The notes: generated by a model not told the origin, from the sequence alone. 64,000 bases of DNA from Phormidesmis priestleyi ULC007 (GCF_001895925.1 NZ_MPPI01000004.1:62001-126000), one strand, 5' to 3'; shown: positions 1 through 10,525, counted from the first letter of the stretch. Made by a program: numbers and translations.

Positions 1-2607
1 ATACCAAGAAGGCAACAGAAAGCGGCTTTGAGTCCAGCTAAACACCCAAGGGATTGCTCGCAGACTTGACAGATCTTTCTTGCCACCGCGACGGGCAGGT
101 CGAGAACTGATTTGGAGTTGACTGATCTCCTCGATCGGGGTGACTTGATGAAAGAAATCAATAAAGTCTGGCTGTTCATAAATTAGACTCCGATAATGAG
201 TCCGCGATTTTGCTGCCAACTCTTCCATAATCTCGTGCCAGGGCTGAATGTCGTCAAACCCAGTTCGCAACAAGCTTCCCTGAATCACAGCAGTTGTCAC
301 GGTTTCTAAGTTGAACAATGCTAACTCTGGGAGAGAATACTTCGATGCCAAGACTTCGCCCTGTTCGGTAATCTTGATCCGCCCGTTGACGCTGCGACCG
401 GGCTGCGCCAAAATCGCCTCGTAAGCAGGGCCGCCGCCGCGACCGACCGAGCCGCCGCGACCATGGAAGATTCGTAGAGCAACCCCATGCTGGTCAGCAA
501 TGTCTTGCAGCGCTTGTTGGGCCTTGTGAATTTCCCAGTTGCTGCTGAGAAACCCAGAGTCTTTGTTGCTGTCAGAATAGCCCAACATCACTTCCTGCAA
601 TGAGACGCTGTGCAGAATCGTGGATGTGTCTTTGGGTTTGTCGATCGCTCCCTCTTCAGGCGGTGCAAAGCCGCCTGACAGCATCGATCGATAGAAAGGA
701 AGCTGAAAAATCTCTGTCAAAACAGAAGGCGCTTTGAGCAGATCTTCGACCGTCTCAAACAGCGGCACCACTTGCACAGTGCTCACCCCGGTTGCGGGGT
801 CATAGAGTCCGGCTTCTTTTAAGAGCAGCAAGACTTCGAGCATATCGCTGACATCGTGGCTCATGCTGATGATGTAGGTGCGGCAGATGTCGAGTCCAAA
901 TTCTTGCTGGAGCTTTCGCATCATGCGGAAGGTGGCGATCGTTTCCCGCGCTTTTTCTGAGAAGGGCAACTCAGCCGGGATCAGCGGTCTGCGAGTCTGA
1001 AGCTCGGTTGCCAGCCAAATGGTTTTTTCGGACTCTGACATCTCGTTATAGGATTTGGGCAACACCTGGAGATAGTCGGCAATCTCGTTGAGGGTGTCGG
1101 CGTGGCGAGTGCTTTCTTGCCGAATGTCGAGGTGTGCCAGGTTAAAGCCAAAAATTTCGACCTGACAGATCAGATGATCTAAATCGCGGCAGTTTAGTCC
1201 AGTTTCAGACAAGTTACGCTGGATTAGCCGCAGTTCTGCGAGAAAATTTTCGCCAGTACGGTAAACGATCGCTTCGTCATATTCAGGAATCTCTTGGGGA
1301 AGTGGATCGCTGTTATACATCTGCTCATTGCGAACCAGCGTATTTCTCAGCCGCTTTTGAATGTAGGACAGCTTTAAGCGATAGGGTTCTTGACGATAGC
1401 GAACGGAGAGTTGCTCATAGACATCGGGCATCCGCTGCTGGTCTTGCTCTAACGATTCCAGCAAGTCGGGCAGCACATCGCTCCAGTGCAAAGACAGACT
1501 CAGCAAATCGATCAAGCGATCAAGCGACTGAATATATTTTTCTAGCACCATGCGCCGTTGATAGCAGGCGGTTTGCCAAGTGACTTGAGGCGTGACAGAA
1601 GGGTTGCCGTCACGATCGGAACCCACCCACGAGCCAAACTGACAAAAGTTATAGCGGGGCATCTGCATCCCTGGAAATGAAGAATGCAACCCTTGCTTTA
1701 AGCGCTGATAGAGGTGAGGAATCGCGTCAAACAGCACCTCTTGGAAGTAGTGCAGCGTGTAATCGACTTCATCGAGGACGGTGGGCTTAAATTGGTGCAG
1801 TTCATCGGTGCGCCACCAGAGGCGAATTTCTTCGGTGAGTTGATCTCGCAGTGACTCAGCTTCCCAGGAAGAAGAAAGCCCCATTGATTTGAGGTTGTCT
1901 TCGACGCGATCGAGTTCTCGCAAAATCTTGGCGATGCGGCGCTGCTTGTCGCGAATGGTGTGACGCACAATCTCGGTCGGGTGTGCCGTAAACACGAGCC
2001 ACACGTCTAGCTGATCAATCAGCCGTTGAATCTGCTGAGGTGGCACGTTGAGCCGCTTGAGCTTAGGAAAGAGCCAGTGAAACGTCCCGACTTCTCGCCG
2101 CAGGTTGCTCTCGTGCATACTCTTTTCAAGCAAATCGGCTTCTAGGCTAGAGGTCGTCTCAGGCGATTGACCGTAATCATGCTTGACATTTGACGAAGGC
2201 GCTGCTTCACGAGCGGCCCGATATTGCTGCTGCTGATCTCGCTGCTCGTAGTGCTGTTCGACAATATTGATCAGTTGAAAATAAAGGGCAAAGGCCCGAG
2301 CCGCCCGAATCGCCTCATTGAGATCGAGCTTTTCGACCACTTGCAGCACGTCTGACTCGGCAAAAGTCGTTGCTTGACCTTCGGGCGAACACATCTCGCG
2401 CAATTGGTTAAGCAGATCGACCAGTTCTTGACCGCACTCCTGGCGCAAAACCGCTTCCCACAGATCTTCTACGATTTTGAGACGATGGCGAAGAAAGAGG
2501 TCAGAGGTAAACACTCCGATATCATCTGATGACATAGCTGACACTGCGTTCGCTTCTGTAGCGATTCTGGAGGAGGATTCTTCGGGAGAGGGGCGGGTCG
2601 AACTCAT
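1..2607 (-). CDS. ppc: phosphoenolpyruvate carboxylase (3' end cut by window edge)
   Basis: Carboxylates phosphoenolpyruvate with bicarbonate to oxaloacetate, the anaplerotic feed into the incomplete TCA cycle and nitrogen assimilation of cyanobacteria. The minus-strand frame is open from an ATG at 2607 to base 1, giving 869 residues. The N-terminal catalytic signature FTAHPTE lies near residues 206-212. The glycine-rich loop [14 protein letters not shown] is near residue 710, and AHLDIRQ lies between them. The frame runs off the edge after a segment matching the family's late ESLRAIPW region, so over 100 residues are missing compared with the usual 900-1,000. The start is uncertain: no clear ribosome-binding site precedes it, and another ATG lies at codon 25. 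The first 35 residues are serine-rich and unconserved. Identity is secure. Confidence 0.97.
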   Translation of the reverse strand, partial: MSSTRPSPEESSSRIATEANAVSAMSSDDIGVFTSDLFLRHRLKIVEDLWEAVLRQECGQELVDLLNQLREMCSPEGQATTFAESDVLQVVEKLDLNEAIRAARAFALYFQLINIVEQHYEQRDQQQQYRAAREAAPSSNVKHDYGQSPETTSSLEADLLEKSMHESNLRREVGTFHWLFPKLKRLNVPPQQIQRLIDQLDVWLVFTAHPTEIVRHTIRDKQRRIAKILRELDRVEDNLKSMGLSSSWEAESLRDQLTEEIRLWWRTDELHQFKPTVLDEVDYTLHYFQEVLFDAIPHLYQRLKQGLHSSFPGMQMPRYNFCQFGSWVGSDRDGNPSVTPQVTWQTACYQRRMVLEKYIQSLDRLIDLLSLSLHWSDVLPDLLESLEQDQQRMPDVYEQLSVRYRQEPYRLKLSYIQKRLRNTLVRNEQMYNSDPLPQEIPEYDEAIVYRTGENFLAELRLIQRNLSETGLNCRDLDHLICQVEIFGFNLAHLDIRQESTRHADTLNEIADYLQVLPKSYNEMSESEKTIWLATELQTRRPLIPAELPFSEKARETIATFRMMRKLQQEFGLDICRTYIISMSHDVSDMLEVLLLLKEAGLYDPATGVSTVQVVPLFETVEDLLKAPSVLTEIFQLPFYRSMLSGGFAPPEEGAIDKPKDTSTILHSVSLQEVMLGYSDSNKDSGFLSSNWEIHKAQQALQDIADQHGVALRIFHGRGGSVGRGGGPAYEAILAQPGRSVNGRIKITEQGEVLASKYSLPELALFNLETVTTAVIQGSLLRTGFDDIQPWHEIMEELAAKSRTHYRSLIYEQPDFIDFFHQVTPIEEISQLQISSRPARRGGKKDLSSLRAIPWVFSWTQSRFLLPSWY

Positions 2608-2676
2608 AAAGCGGTTCCAGCAGAGATACTCAATAATTTTACGGGCAAATATTCAATCCTAATAGTCGCGAAACAT

Positions 2677-2922
2677 TCAATCCGTATAATTTGTATCGGA
2701 GGAGCGTTCAGCCGTTGGCAAATTGAACTCTAAGATCGGGAGACGATCGCCCCGAAAGATTTCTTCACTCAGCGATCCGAGTTCGCGTAACCCCTCGGCT
2801 AAAGCTCGGACTCCGACCATACCTGCCAGCACTGGCAATGCCACCAGTCCGATTAAGACTTCAGAATCTAAGCCGAAACTAGAAGGCTCGATCGGAGAAA
2901 CTTTTTGATCAGAAGATTCCAT
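2677..2922 (-). CDS. small membrane protein upstream of ppc
   Basis: An 81-residue protein with one hydrophobic segment at about residues 23-42 (VLIGLVALPVLAGMVGV). A charged stretch with EEIFRGDRLPILEF follows. This layout is typical of small conserved cyanobacterial proteins, but I do not recognise a named family. It is co-directional with ppc and ends 69 bp before the ppc start, so the two may be co-transcribed. The plus-strand frame over the same bases looks like a shadow, because only the minus frame gives a plausible membrane topology. No function is proposed. Confidence 0.6.
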   Translation of the reverse strand: MESSDQKVSPIEPSSFGLDSEVLIGLVALPVLAGMVGVRALAEGLRELGSLSEEIFRGDRLPILEFNLPTAERSSDTNYTD

Positions 2923-3324
2923 AGAGGCTGCTCAAATAAACAGTTGAACGTCAAAGCGTCTTAAATCAGATTGTCGAAACCGCTAAATTCAGGTTCAATT
3001 TTTTAGTAAATGGTCATGATTCTACGTTTTTAGACTAGAATCTCTAAGATTTCAGTCTGAAAACGACAAAAGCCGCCGTATTTTGAAGCTAGGGAGGATA
3101 GAATTGCCCGATCAGAAGCAGCAGAAAGCGCCATGTCGCTCTTCAGAGCTTAGATCGATCGCAGTTCTGTGCGTCTACTCATGCATTATATTTAGCCTAG
3201 CAAGTTTATGAATTTAGAGCCTAAGTTGTTAACCCGTTTTTAACTTGATTCGTCAACTTTTGTTTACCCTATCAAATCTAGAGAGCGAAACGAGTCGTCC
3301 CTACCACAAGGAATTCCGCTTCTG
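2923..3324. other. 402-bp non-coding gap between divergent genes
   Basis: This region separates the leftward small-membrane-protein/ppc pair from the rightward SGNH protein, so both promoters should lie here. It is AT-rich (for example around 3181-3260). I saw no hairpin terminator, repeat or convincing open frame. No promoter could be fixed by eye. Confidence 0.4.
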
Positions 3325-6300
3325 ATGTTGAACGTACCTGAGCGCCCGCCGTCTTCAATAAAACCAGCAGAAACCAGACTCAGTTTGGTGCAGTGGCTTG
3401 AGCAGGTCATTGACTCGCCGCAGGTGCGTGTGCAGGTGCGGTCGCGGGGTAATAATCTCTATATTTTGTGTGAAGGTCAGACTTGTCCGCCCCGATCGCC
3501 GCTGTTACTTCGCGTCGTTCAAGCGCTTGCCAAGACGAATTTAGAGCGCTTTATTGCAGATGATCAGCCTCAAGTCTATCAAGTTTTGCTTTATGGTCGG
3601 GTGCTGGGTCAGCCTCACCCTGATTGGGCAGAGGTGATTTATCTCAATCAGATCGATCGCTATCTAGAAAAGCTGCAAAAAGTCCCGGCGCGATCTGTCA
3701 GTCTGACCGATGACACTCCAAGCTCTTCACTCGCGATCGCCAATATTCGACTCGCAAAACAGGGGCGACCGGACGCGATCGCTCGTTATTTAAGTGAGTC
3801 GCTCAATAGTTTAGGGGTGGCGGTTCGAGCTAGTGTAAAAACCATTCCGTCAAAAGATGGTGAATTAGACCACTCGCGTCTCTGGGTGATGTGTGAGTCT
3901 GCCTACAGCCCTGATGCGTCGCTGATGGCGGAATCGATCGCTCAAAAACTGCGAGATTTAGAGCTAACTGGGTTTGAATCGGCGATCGTGTTTAGCCAAG
4001 TTCATGGAGAGCTTCAGCCTGATTGGACGCTGCGAGTCGATCTAACTCCTCCCGATGAGATGCTCAAAGCGTGGGCGCGATGGGGTGACCCCGCCGCAAT
4101 TTCTCGGCTCCTCGATCGCACGTTCGATCAGCAGATTCACGCCTCTGCAACGCTTAAAGACACAACCCTTCATATCTCGTGCGTGGGGGAGAATGCGCCC
4201 GATCAGAGACGAGTCATTGCCGCAATCAAGCTTTTGTTAGAGACGATCGCCCCCCAAGGCATTCAATCTGCCGCCGTTTATGGCGTTGAAGCTCCCACTG
4301 ATTCCTCTAAACTTCAACCCTCGGAACCTGATAGCCCTGCTTGGGTTGAGTGGCTCAATTTGCCTGCCTCAATTCACCCTGCTTTGTCAGACTCGACTCA
4401 TTGGCTGGCAGAAAAAGGAGACATTCCCGCGATCGCGTTTTTGCTGAGTCGGTTGCTTAACCCCGATCTCGATCGCCAACTTGCCACAGGCGGCATTCGC
4501 ATTCAGGTGCGGCAAAAAGAAGATCTCCTGCATATCATGGCGGATGCGCCGCTCTGTCCGCCTCAAAATCGGGTCGGAACGGCGATCGCTCGGTTCCTTA
4601 AGCCACTCGATATTCCGGGTGTTGCTGGGGTAAGAATTTATGGACGCAGAGCCGGACAAGCCCGACCCGCTTGGAGCTATGGGGCTGATTTTGGGTTTCG
4701 CGATCGCATCGTGCCTGCTGCGACTCCAGAGTTTGCTGCCTCAGATGAATATGTGGGCGATTTGCTAACGGAATCGGGCGAGTTGACGCGGCGACCTGAC
4801 CTGACTGCTGACGATCTGCGAGTTGCCTTAAATCGACTGCTCGAATCAATGCAGGGAATTTTGACGCGATCGCAGCTATTCGTCGTGGAGACTCCGAGCC
4901 ATCGATCGCTAGACGCAAAACCGAGAATGGCTCAAAACACTAAACTCGCGTTGGTGTGGGGCACGCTCGGTCTATTGCTGACGGTGCAATCTGATTGGAT
5001 TTTGGGGCAACTGCTCAAGCCAAAAACTGAGCCAAAGCCGACTGCGATCGCCACTGTGTCTCCGGCTCCAGTTATCTCGGATGAGATCACATTGCCTCAA
5101 ATCTCGCTTCAAAAACCTGGCATTGGTCGCGGCGACGCATTTAATGGATCTGGCTTTACCCAGTCGGGGCAGACAGTGCTTTCGACGGATGATCCGAGTC
5201 CAACACCTGCGATCACGGGGGCACCCACTGCTAAAGCGCTGGCGGCGGCTCAACTTCAGCAAAAAGCTGTGGTTGACGCGACTCGATCGCCCTATCCGAC
5301 GTTTAACGCTCGTCAACTTGATGAAAAGCTGGTTCTCTATCGTCAATATATTGAGAAATCAGGCGCTCCTGATGTTTTGGTGGTGGGCAGTTCTAGAGCC
5401 ATGCGAGGCATCGATCCCGCTGCGTTACAGCAAGCATTGGCGGCACAAGGCTATCCCGGTTTAAAGATCTTCAACTTTGGCGTGAACGGGGCGACTGCTC
5501 AAGTAGTGGATTTGATTGTGCGTCGATTATTACCTGCCGAAAAGATGCCAAAGCTGATCATTTGGGCAGATGGCTCACGCGCGATTAACAGTGGGAGGGT
5601 CGATGTCACCTACAACGCGATCGCCGTCTCCCAAGGCTTTAAAAAGATTCCGATCGATTCGTCATCGGCGATCGCCTCTGCCCCAACGCCTCCTGAACCT
5701 GAGTCGTCTGTAACAACTTCGTTAGGCACGATTTCGTCCACTAACTCAGTCGTGGCGGACAGCTATCAAACCGTCAACACCTGGCTAAATCAATCATTGG
5801 CAAATCTTTCTAGCACTTACGATCAGCGAGAATCTCTTAAAACACTGTTCCAGCGTGGAGTCGCCTCTGGATTCAAATCCCATCCTAACTCTGAGCAAGA
5901 CACTGACCTGACCATTTCTCAAGACGGACAGGGGTTAATCGATGTCAATGGCTTTTTGCCGATTTCAAATCGCTTTAATCCGGCAACTTATTATCAGAAA
6001 TATTCTAGAGTAGCGGGCAATAGTGACAGTGACTATGCTGATTTTCGACTAGAGGGCAGGCAGTCTGCGGCGATCGCCTCTTTAGCCGCGTTCACGCAAT
6101 CGCAAAAAATTCCTCTGGTGTTTATCAATCTCCCCTTGTCGGGGGAATATCTCGACTCAGTGCGTCGAAACCACGAGCAAGCCTTCCAGCAATATATGCT
6201 CCGCACTTCTGCTGAATTAGGGTTCACCTACCGCAATTTGGCTGAAGAATGGAAAACCGAGCATGATTTCTTCTCTGATCCCAGCCATCTCAACCGCTAC

Positions 6301-6363
6301 GGAGCCTTTGCAGTGGCTAATCACATTGCAAAAGATCCTTTGATTCCTTGGGCAAAGCGTTGA
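3325..6363 (+). CDS. four-repeat protein with membrane segment and C-terminal SGNH hydrolase-like (DUF1574-type) domain
   Basis: A 1,012-residue protein. Residues about 17-457 contain four degenerate copies of a roughly 100-residue module. Each pairs an AIA/AIS-rLL helix with a later strand and an IYG(R)..G...P.W ending. A hydrophobic segment follows at about 540-560, then a proline/threonine-rich linker. The C-terminal domain begins near residue 680 and carries SGNH-type blocks: GSSRAMRG (candidate Ser nucleophile), NFGVNGA (Gly/Asn block) and DPSHLNRYG (Asp/His). Such domains deacylate or transfer acyl groups on polysaccharides, but the substrate here is unknown. The topology suggests a cytoplasmic repeat region and an extracytoplasmic catalytic domain. 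The start is ATG with AAGGA 12 bases upstream. The same repeat module appears once in the pilin-like protein at 46967. Confidence 0.8.
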   Translation: MLNVPERPPSSIKPAETRLSLVQWLEQVIDSPQVRVQVRSRGNNLYILCEGQTCPPRSPLLLRVVQALAKTNLERFIADDQPQVYQVLLYGRVLGQPHPDWAEVIYLNQIDRYLEKLQKVPARSVSLTDDTPSSSLAIANIRLAKQGRPDAIARYLSESLNSLGVAVRASVKTIPSKDGELDHSRLWVMCESAYSPDASLMAESIAQKLRDLELTGFESAIVFSQVHGELQPDWTLRVDLTPPDEMLKAWARWGDPAAISRLLDRTFDQQIHASATLKDTTLHISCVGENAPDQRRVIAAIKLLLETIAPQGIQSAAVYGVEAPTDSSKLQPSEPDSPAWVEWLNLPASIHPALSDSTHWLAEKGDIPAIAFLLSRLLNPDLDRQLATGGIRIQVRQKEDLLHIMADAPLCPPQNRVGTAIARFLKPLDIPGVAGVRIYGRRAGQARPAWSYGADFGFRDRIVPAATPEFAASDEYVGDLLTESGELTRRPDLTADDLRVALNRLLESMQGILTRSQLFVVETPSHRSLDAKPRMAQNTKLALVWGTLGLLLTVQSDWILGQLLKPKTEPKPTAIATVSPAPVISDEITLPQISLQKPGIGRGDAFNGSGFTQSGQTVLSTDDPSPTPAITGAPTAKALAAAQLQQKAVVDATRSPYPTFNARQLDEKLVLYRQYIEKSGAPDVLVVGSSRAMRGIDPAALQQALAAQGYPGLKIFNFGVNGATAQVVDLIVRRLLPAEKMPKLIIWADGSRAINSGRVDVTYNAIAVSQGFKKIPIDSSSAIASAPTPPEPESSVTTSLGTISSTNSVVADSYQTVNTWLNQSLANLSSTYDQRESLKTLFQRGVASGFKSHPNSEQDTDLTISQDGQGLIDVNGFLPISNRFNPATYYQKYSRVAGNSDSDYADFRLEGRQSAAIASLAAFTQSQKIPLVFINLPLSGEYLDSVRRNHEQAFQQYMLRTSAELGFTYRNLAEEWKTEHDFFSDPSHLNRYGAFAVANHIAKDPLIPWAKR

Positions 6364-6557
6364 TTAATTATTGCCAAAAGGTTTGGATGGGTAATCGCAC
6401 CTCGACTTAACAAATTTTCGACAGAGCGTTATCGAATTGTGATATAACGATTAAGGTTTTGTTACAAACAACACTGCATTGCTTCTAGCTAAGGATAGAT
6501 TTCTGAAGAAATTTGTCTGTTTAGGGTGCGATCGTGTCCACTACTAAATCGTTGGGA

Positions 6558-6587
6558 AAAGACCTGCTCACAGCTAGGCAGGTTTTT
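6558..6587 (+). terminator. terminator-like hairpin in the desA leader (possible attenuator)
   Basis: ACCTGC (6562-6567) pairs with GCAGGT (6578-6583) around a 10-base loop. The stem is extended by a flanking A-run against a T-run, the form of an intrinsic terminator. It lies 195 bp after the preceding gene and 41 bp before the desA ATG. It could end read-through from 3325-6363 or act as a leader attenuator for desA. Confidence 0.5.
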
Positions 6588-6627
6588 GTTTGCGTTCCGA
6601 ACACTACTCGGAGGAAAAAATCAATTC

Positions 6628-7674
6628 ATGACAGCATTGACCGTCCAGCCTCAGAACACGATTCTCGATCTCACTGATTCAAAGCTCCGTCTCAAGGATA
6701 TTCTTAAAACCCTACCCCGCGAAAGCTTTCAGCGTAATAGGCGAAAAGCCTGGACGATGGTGCTGGTCAACGTTTTGATGGTGGGTTTAGGCTATTGGGC
6801 GATTCAAGCATCTCCCTGGTTTTTACTCCCTTTCGCCTGGGTGTTTACGGGCACTGCCCTCACCGGATTTTTTGTGATCGCTCACGACTGTGGGCACCGA
6901 TCGTTTGCCAAGCGCAAATGGGTCAACGATCTAGTGGGTCACATTTTTATGGCACCGCTGATCTACCCGTTTCACGGCTGGCGACTTTTGCACAACACCC
7001 ACCACACTCACACCAATAAGATGGATGTGGACAATGCCTGGCAGCCTTTCCGCCCCGAAGACTATGACGAGTTTGGCATCGTCAGACGCGTGGGCTATCG
7101 ACATATGCGAGGTCGTTTGTGGTGGCTGGCATCGATTTTGCACTGGGGAGTTGTTCACTTCGATCTGTCGCAATATGAGCCAAAAGATCGCCCCAAAGTG
7201 AAAGTCTCGATCGCGGTTGTTGCTGTGTTTGCGGCGATCGTGTTTCCAACGCTAATTGCAACGACGGGAGTTTGGGGCTTTGTCAAATTTTGGCTGTTGC
7301 CCTGGCTAATTTATCACTTTTGGATGAGCACCTTCACCCTGGTGCACCACACGCTGCCCAACATCCACTTCTCTGAGCCAGAAGACTGGGATGAGGCGCA
7401 AGCGCAGCTATTTGGCACCGTTCACTGTGAATATCCGTTTGGGGTTGAGTTTCTCTGCCATCACATTAACGTTCACATTCCTCACCATCTCTCAACAGCG
7501 ATTCCGTCTTATAATTTGCGACTCGCCCATCGCAGCTTGCAAAAGACGTGGGGCAGTTCGCTGCAAGAGCATCGCTTTTCCTGGAAGCTGATGAAGCAGA
7601 TTACGGATCAGTGCCATCTATATCACCCAGAATCTGCCTATCAATCTTTTAAGGATTATCAGGGCAAGCGGTGA
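6628..7674 (+). CDS. desA: acyl-lipid desaturase, delta-12 (DesA) type
   Basis: A membrane di-iron desaturase that introduces a cis double bond into glycerolipid acyl chains, using ferredoxin as electron donor in cyanobacteria. The 348-residue product has the three histidine boxes: HDCGH (86-90), HNTHH (122-126) and HIPHH (about 282-286). Hydrophobic spans lie at about 45-85 and 200-245. Length and box spacing fit DesA; DesB (omega-3) is the main alternative. The frame is open 34 codons further upstream. However, ATG 6628 follows a GGAGG at 6610-6614, and the upstream extension would run through the hairpin at 6558-6587, so the shorter form is chosen. Cold induction is known for the family. 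Here only the leader hairpin hints at regulation. Confidence 0.93.
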   Translation: MTALTVQPQNTILDLTDSKLRLKDILKTLPRESFQRNRRKAWTMVLVNVLMVGLGYWAIQASPWFLLPFAWVFTGTALTGFFVIAHDCGHRSFAKRKWVNDLVGHIFMAPLIYPFHGWRLLHNTHHTHTNKMDVDNAWQPFRPEDYDEFGIVRRVGYRHMRGRLWWLASILHWGVVHFDLSQYEPKDRPKVKVSIAVVAVFAAIVFPTLIATTGVWGFVKFWLLPWLIYHFWMSTFTLVHHTLPNIHFSEPEDWDEAQAQLFGTVHCEYPFGVEFLCHHINVHIPHHLSTAIPSYNLRLAHRSLQKTWGSSLQEHRFSWKLMKQITDQCHLYHPESAYQSFKDYQGKR

Positions 7675-7706
7675 TTGTGGGATTGGCGATCGCAGTTGAC
7701 TGACTC

Positions 7707-7758
7707 AAAAAAGTGCGAAATCTGGCAGCAGGACTCCAGTTTCGCGCTTTTGCTTTTT
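7707..7758 (+). terminator. imperfect hairpin terminator after desA
   Basis: The arm with AAAGTGCGAAATCTGG pairs, with a G-T pair and one bulge, to CCAGTTTCGCGCTTT. A T-rich run follows. It lies 32 bp downstream of the desA stop. Confidence 0.6.
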
Positions 7759-7991
7759 GTAAATGCGGGTCGATCACAGCTATAAACGGCTTCATGATGC
7801 CATGCAGTGTACATTTATAATCTGTTATGTCTGCTACAAAAAATACTGTTTTTAGCTTCCATAGCGCGATATTAGAACGAACCAAGCCCCTACTACTTCC
7901 AAAGTTCAATATATTTACTACAATTTGTTATTCACCTCAAATCGACTGATTTAAATCACACCCTCTAGATATCCTGTCGAGCCAAGTCTGA
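7759..7991. other. non-coding region upstream of pipX
   Basis: Part of the 317-bp gap between desA and pipX. It is AT-rich and should hold the pipX promoter. I searched by eye for the NtcA pattern GTA-N8-TAC and found no convincing copy. The leftward frame at 7649-7909 runs into the end of desA and has no family features. Confidence 0.35.
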
Positions 7992-8258
7992 ATGAGCACT
8001 GAGACCTATCTAAATCACCCTACGTTTGGGTTGCTGTTCAGAGTGTGTTTGGTAGAAGAAAAGCGAGAGCTATTCAGCACACTCTATGCCCAGCGCCTCT
8101 TTTTTGTCGCATCAAACGATTCCGATGGCATTGAATTTGAGCCAATCAACCGCACCGAGGCTAAAGTGCTAGTCGAAAACCGTCTGCGAATGCTGCGTCG
8201 AACTGGCTTATCTAAGGAGTACGATCAGCTTCAGGTGATTCACAAACGCACGTTTTGA
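7992..8258 (+). CDS. pipX: PipX, PII-interacting co-activator of NtcA
   Basis: An 88-residue protein matching the PipX (DUF3539) family in length and pattern. The Tudor-like N-terminal half (TYLNHPTFGLLFRVC...QRLFF) is followed by C-terminal helices with NRLRMLRRTGLSKEY. PipX binds PII (GlnB) when 2-oxoglutarate is low. When 2-oxoglutarate is high it binds NtcA as co-activator, tying nitrogen-responsive transcription to carbon status. The stop overlaps the start of the next gene by one base (TGATG). This implies translational coupling with pipY, the usual arrangement in cyanobacteria. Confidence 0.93.
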   Translation: MSTETYLNHPTFGLLFRVCLVEEKRELFSTLYAQRLFFVASNDSDGIEFEPINRTEAKVLVENRLRMLRRTGLSKEYDQLQVIHKRTF

Positions 8259-8956
8259 TGATTGATGCTATTGATTTTGATCTACTAAGAGATCGAATTG
8301 TCCGATTTTGTCAGACTGTTCCCGATGGCGTTCGGGTGGTTGCAGTCACTAAGCAAGTTTCGGTTGAGGCGATGCGGGTTGCTTACGCCTCTGGTCTGCG
8401 TGATTTTGGTGAAAATCGCATTCAAGATGCTGAGATTAAACAAGCTCAACTCGCCGATCTTCCTGATATCACCTGGCACCTGATCGGTCATCTGCAAGCT
8501 AATAAGGCAAAAAAAGCCCTAGAGCAATTTCAGTGGATTCATTCAGTCGATAGTCTCAAACTGGCGCAGCGACTCAATCAACTTGCGGCCGATCGCCCCC
8601 AAAAGCCTCAAATCTGTCTGCAAGTTAAACTGCTCCCCGACCCCAATAAGTTTGGCTGGACGGAACCAGAGTTATGGGCTGACCTGCCTCAACTGGGCGA
8701 TTGTGAGCATTTGCAGATTCGAGGATTGATGACGATCGCGCCTCTAGGTCTGAGCGCTACAGAAATTTTTGATCTTTTTGTGCGAACTCGCGAACTTGCG
8801 GTTAAAATTCAACAACAAAATGTACGGAGACTCTACCTAGATCAACTCTCAATGGGCATGTCCGAAGATTATTTATTGGCAGTCCAAGCGGGAGCCACTA
8901 TAATTCGACCCGGACGGATATTATTCGGGGATTTGAAAGTCAAGCCTGACGAGTGA
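8258..8956 (+). CDS. pipY: PipY, YggS/PLPBP-type pyridoxal-phosphate homeostasis protein
   Basis: A 232-residue protein of the YggS/PROSC family. These single-domain fold-type III PLP proteins have no known catalysis and help control PLP and amino-acid pools. Visible motifs are VAVTKQVS (the PLP lysine region), FGENRIQDA, WHLIGHLQANKAK and the phosphate-binding end LSMGMSEDYLLAV...GATIIRPGRILFG. The chosen start is ATG 8258, overlapping the pipX stop. A TTG one codon earlier is less likely. PipX and PipY are functionally linked in Synechococcus. Confidence 0.95.
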   Translation: MIDAIDFDLLRDRIVRFCQTVPDGVRVVAVTKQVSVEAMRVAYASGLRDFGENRIQDAEIKQAQLADLPDITWHLIGHLQANKAKKALEQFQWIHSVDSLKLAQRLNQLAADRPQKPQICLQVKLLPDPNKFGWTEPELWADLPQLGDCEHLQIRGLMTIAPLGLSATEIFDLFVRTRELAVKIQQQNVRRLYLDQLSMGMSEDYLLAVQAGATIIRPGRILFGDLKVKPDE

Positions 8957-9913
8957 GAGGTCTAGCCCCTCAGCCCCTTTTAGGCTAAGATTTCGATTCG
9001 GTGTTCCCACATCTGAGGAAAACTGTCTACCTACTTTAAAGGGCAAATAACTGAATAGAGCGGAAATGTAGTAAGTAACATCGCGAGTAAATGCGGTTAG
9101 ATAGGTAGTAACAAACACTTCTGTATCGGTAACTAACTGACGATAGTCGTTGGCTTACAAACTACCTACTATCAACCGAAGTGTTTTCAGTTATGGGTTA
9201 CAGAGGCTTTCTGAACTTTTTCTAAAAAAAGTGTTGGATGTGATGAAAAGTGATATCTTAATTACCCATCATGGCTAATTTCGATTGAACTTTTAGCGAA
9301 AAAAGCGACAGACTTGAGGTTTCAAGCTAGTTCAAAAAGTTCAGACAAACTTAATTTATCGTCCTGCATTTTTCAAGACAATGTTGAATTACAACTTTGA
9401 CTTCTGCAATGTTGAAACTAGCCTTGATTGTGTTAGTCAGGCACGAGCAAGGTGTCGCTTTAGAACCCCGTTTTATCGTTAGCCTCTCAGCGATCGCTGG
9501 CGGCTTTATGAGCAGTAATCACCTGCAATCCAGTTCGATATCTATTTTATGGAGAGGCGATATACAAGGGTTTGCGGTGCATCTAGGGCGATCGGGTGTA
9601 AAAAATAGCGATTGACTGGTTCAATTTTTAAACCACCCGATACAATAGCGTCTGAGATTGAAAGAAAAAATTATGGGGCTTTCAATTTCGCGAACTAGAT
9701 GTATACTGTTTATTCATAAATTCTAAACAGTAATTGTGATAAGCTTCCTGAGTCGCAAATCGAAACCTTAATTCTTAAATTAAGCGCAAAGATATTGGCT
9801 CGAAGTTTTATTTCCCTCGTTTAACTAAAAACTGAGTTTAGCTACATTGGCTACTCTCTGATCAAAACTGCTTTGCCAGTACACCCAATTGAAGTCGTGA
9901 TGGAGCTTGAATC
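8957..9913. other. 957-bp non-coding region with inverted repeats between pipY and sepF
   Basis: There is no convincing gene. An 11-bp inverted repeat, CTGAACTTTTT at 9211-9221 and its complement at 9334-9344, flanks 112 bp. Between 9020 and 9200, pieces around GGTAGT, ACACTTC and ACCTACT recur in both orientations. A 72-codon frame at 9397-9615 has no family features or ribosome-binding site. The gap is unusually long for a window where most neighbours are within 100 bp. It may hold the long sepF leader, a small RNA or a decayed element. Confidence 0.5.
9679..9707 (+). promoter_or_regulatory. candidate promoter for sepF
   Basis: TATACT at 9702-9707 is a good -10 hexamer. The upstream TTTCAA at 9680-9685 is a weak -35 at 16-bp spacing. 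If used, the sepF leader would be about 200 bases. Confidence 0.3.
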
Positions 9914-10525
9914 GTGAATATCTTCAGTAAACTACGGGATTTTGTGGGCTTGAACGAACAAGTGGACTACGAATACGAGTATGACGAAATGGATGGACAA
10001 GAGTATCAAACTCTTTATCAAGAAGAGAATCCGGCTCCTGCCCCGATCGCCGATGAAGAAAGCCGTGCTCGTCGTCAACGGTTCCGCGATCGCGCCGCCA
10101 TTACTCCCGAAACAACCCCTATTGCAACAGGTGTGAGCAACAACAGCATGAACAACGTCATTGGAATGCCCGGAGCCGCCAACGGTATCTCAGAAGTTGT
10201 GGTGATGGAACCCCGCACCTTTGAAGAAATGCCCCAAGCGATTCAAGCTTTACGCGAACGCAAATCAGTTGTGTTGAATCTGACGATCATGGACCCTGAT
10301 CAAGCGCAAAGAGCGGTTGATTTTGTGGCAGGTGGCACCTACGCGATCGATGGTCATCAAGAGCGCATCGGCGAAAGCATCTTCCTCTTCACGCCTAGCT
10401 GTGTTCAGGTCAGCACTCAAACGGGTGTGATTCATGAAGTGCCTCAACCTCAGCCTGCACGCCCCGCACGTCCCGCAGCCCCAACTCCTGCATGGGCAGC
10501 CGAGCCAGTCAGAGCGGCTCAATAA
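9914..10525 (+). CDS. sepF: cell division protein SepF (Cdv2)
   Basis: A membrane-anchoring partner of FtsZ in the division ring. It is essential in cyanobacteria, which lack FtsA. The 203-residue product has an amphipathic N-terminus ([13 protein letters not shown]) that fits membrane binding, then an acidic, disordered linker. The SepF core at about 95-175 contains [12 protein letters not shown]...[27 protein letters not shown] proline/alanine-rich tail ends the protein. The GTG start is supported by GGAG eight bases upstream. The gene follows pipX-pipY and precedes proC by 34 bp, the yggS-sepF-proC order widespread in cyanobacteria and Gram-positives. Confidence 0.95.
   Translation: MNIFSKLRDFVGLNEQVDYEYEYDEMDGQEYQTLYQEENPAPAPIADEESRARRQRFRDRAAITPETTPIATGVSNNSMNNVIGMPGAANGISEVVVMEPRTFEEMPQAIQALRERKSVVLNLTIMDPDQAQRAVDFVAGGTYAIDGHQERIGESIFLFTPSCVQVSTQTGVIHEVPQPQPARPARPAAPTPAWAAEPVRAAQ

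Noticed and set aside
7649-7909. 86-codon leftward frame after desA
   Set aside because: It overlaps the desA end and its terminator and has no recognisable pattern.
9397-9615. 72-codon rightward open frame in the pipY-sepF gap
   Set aside because: No ribosome-binding site, no family features and an irregular composition; probably chance.
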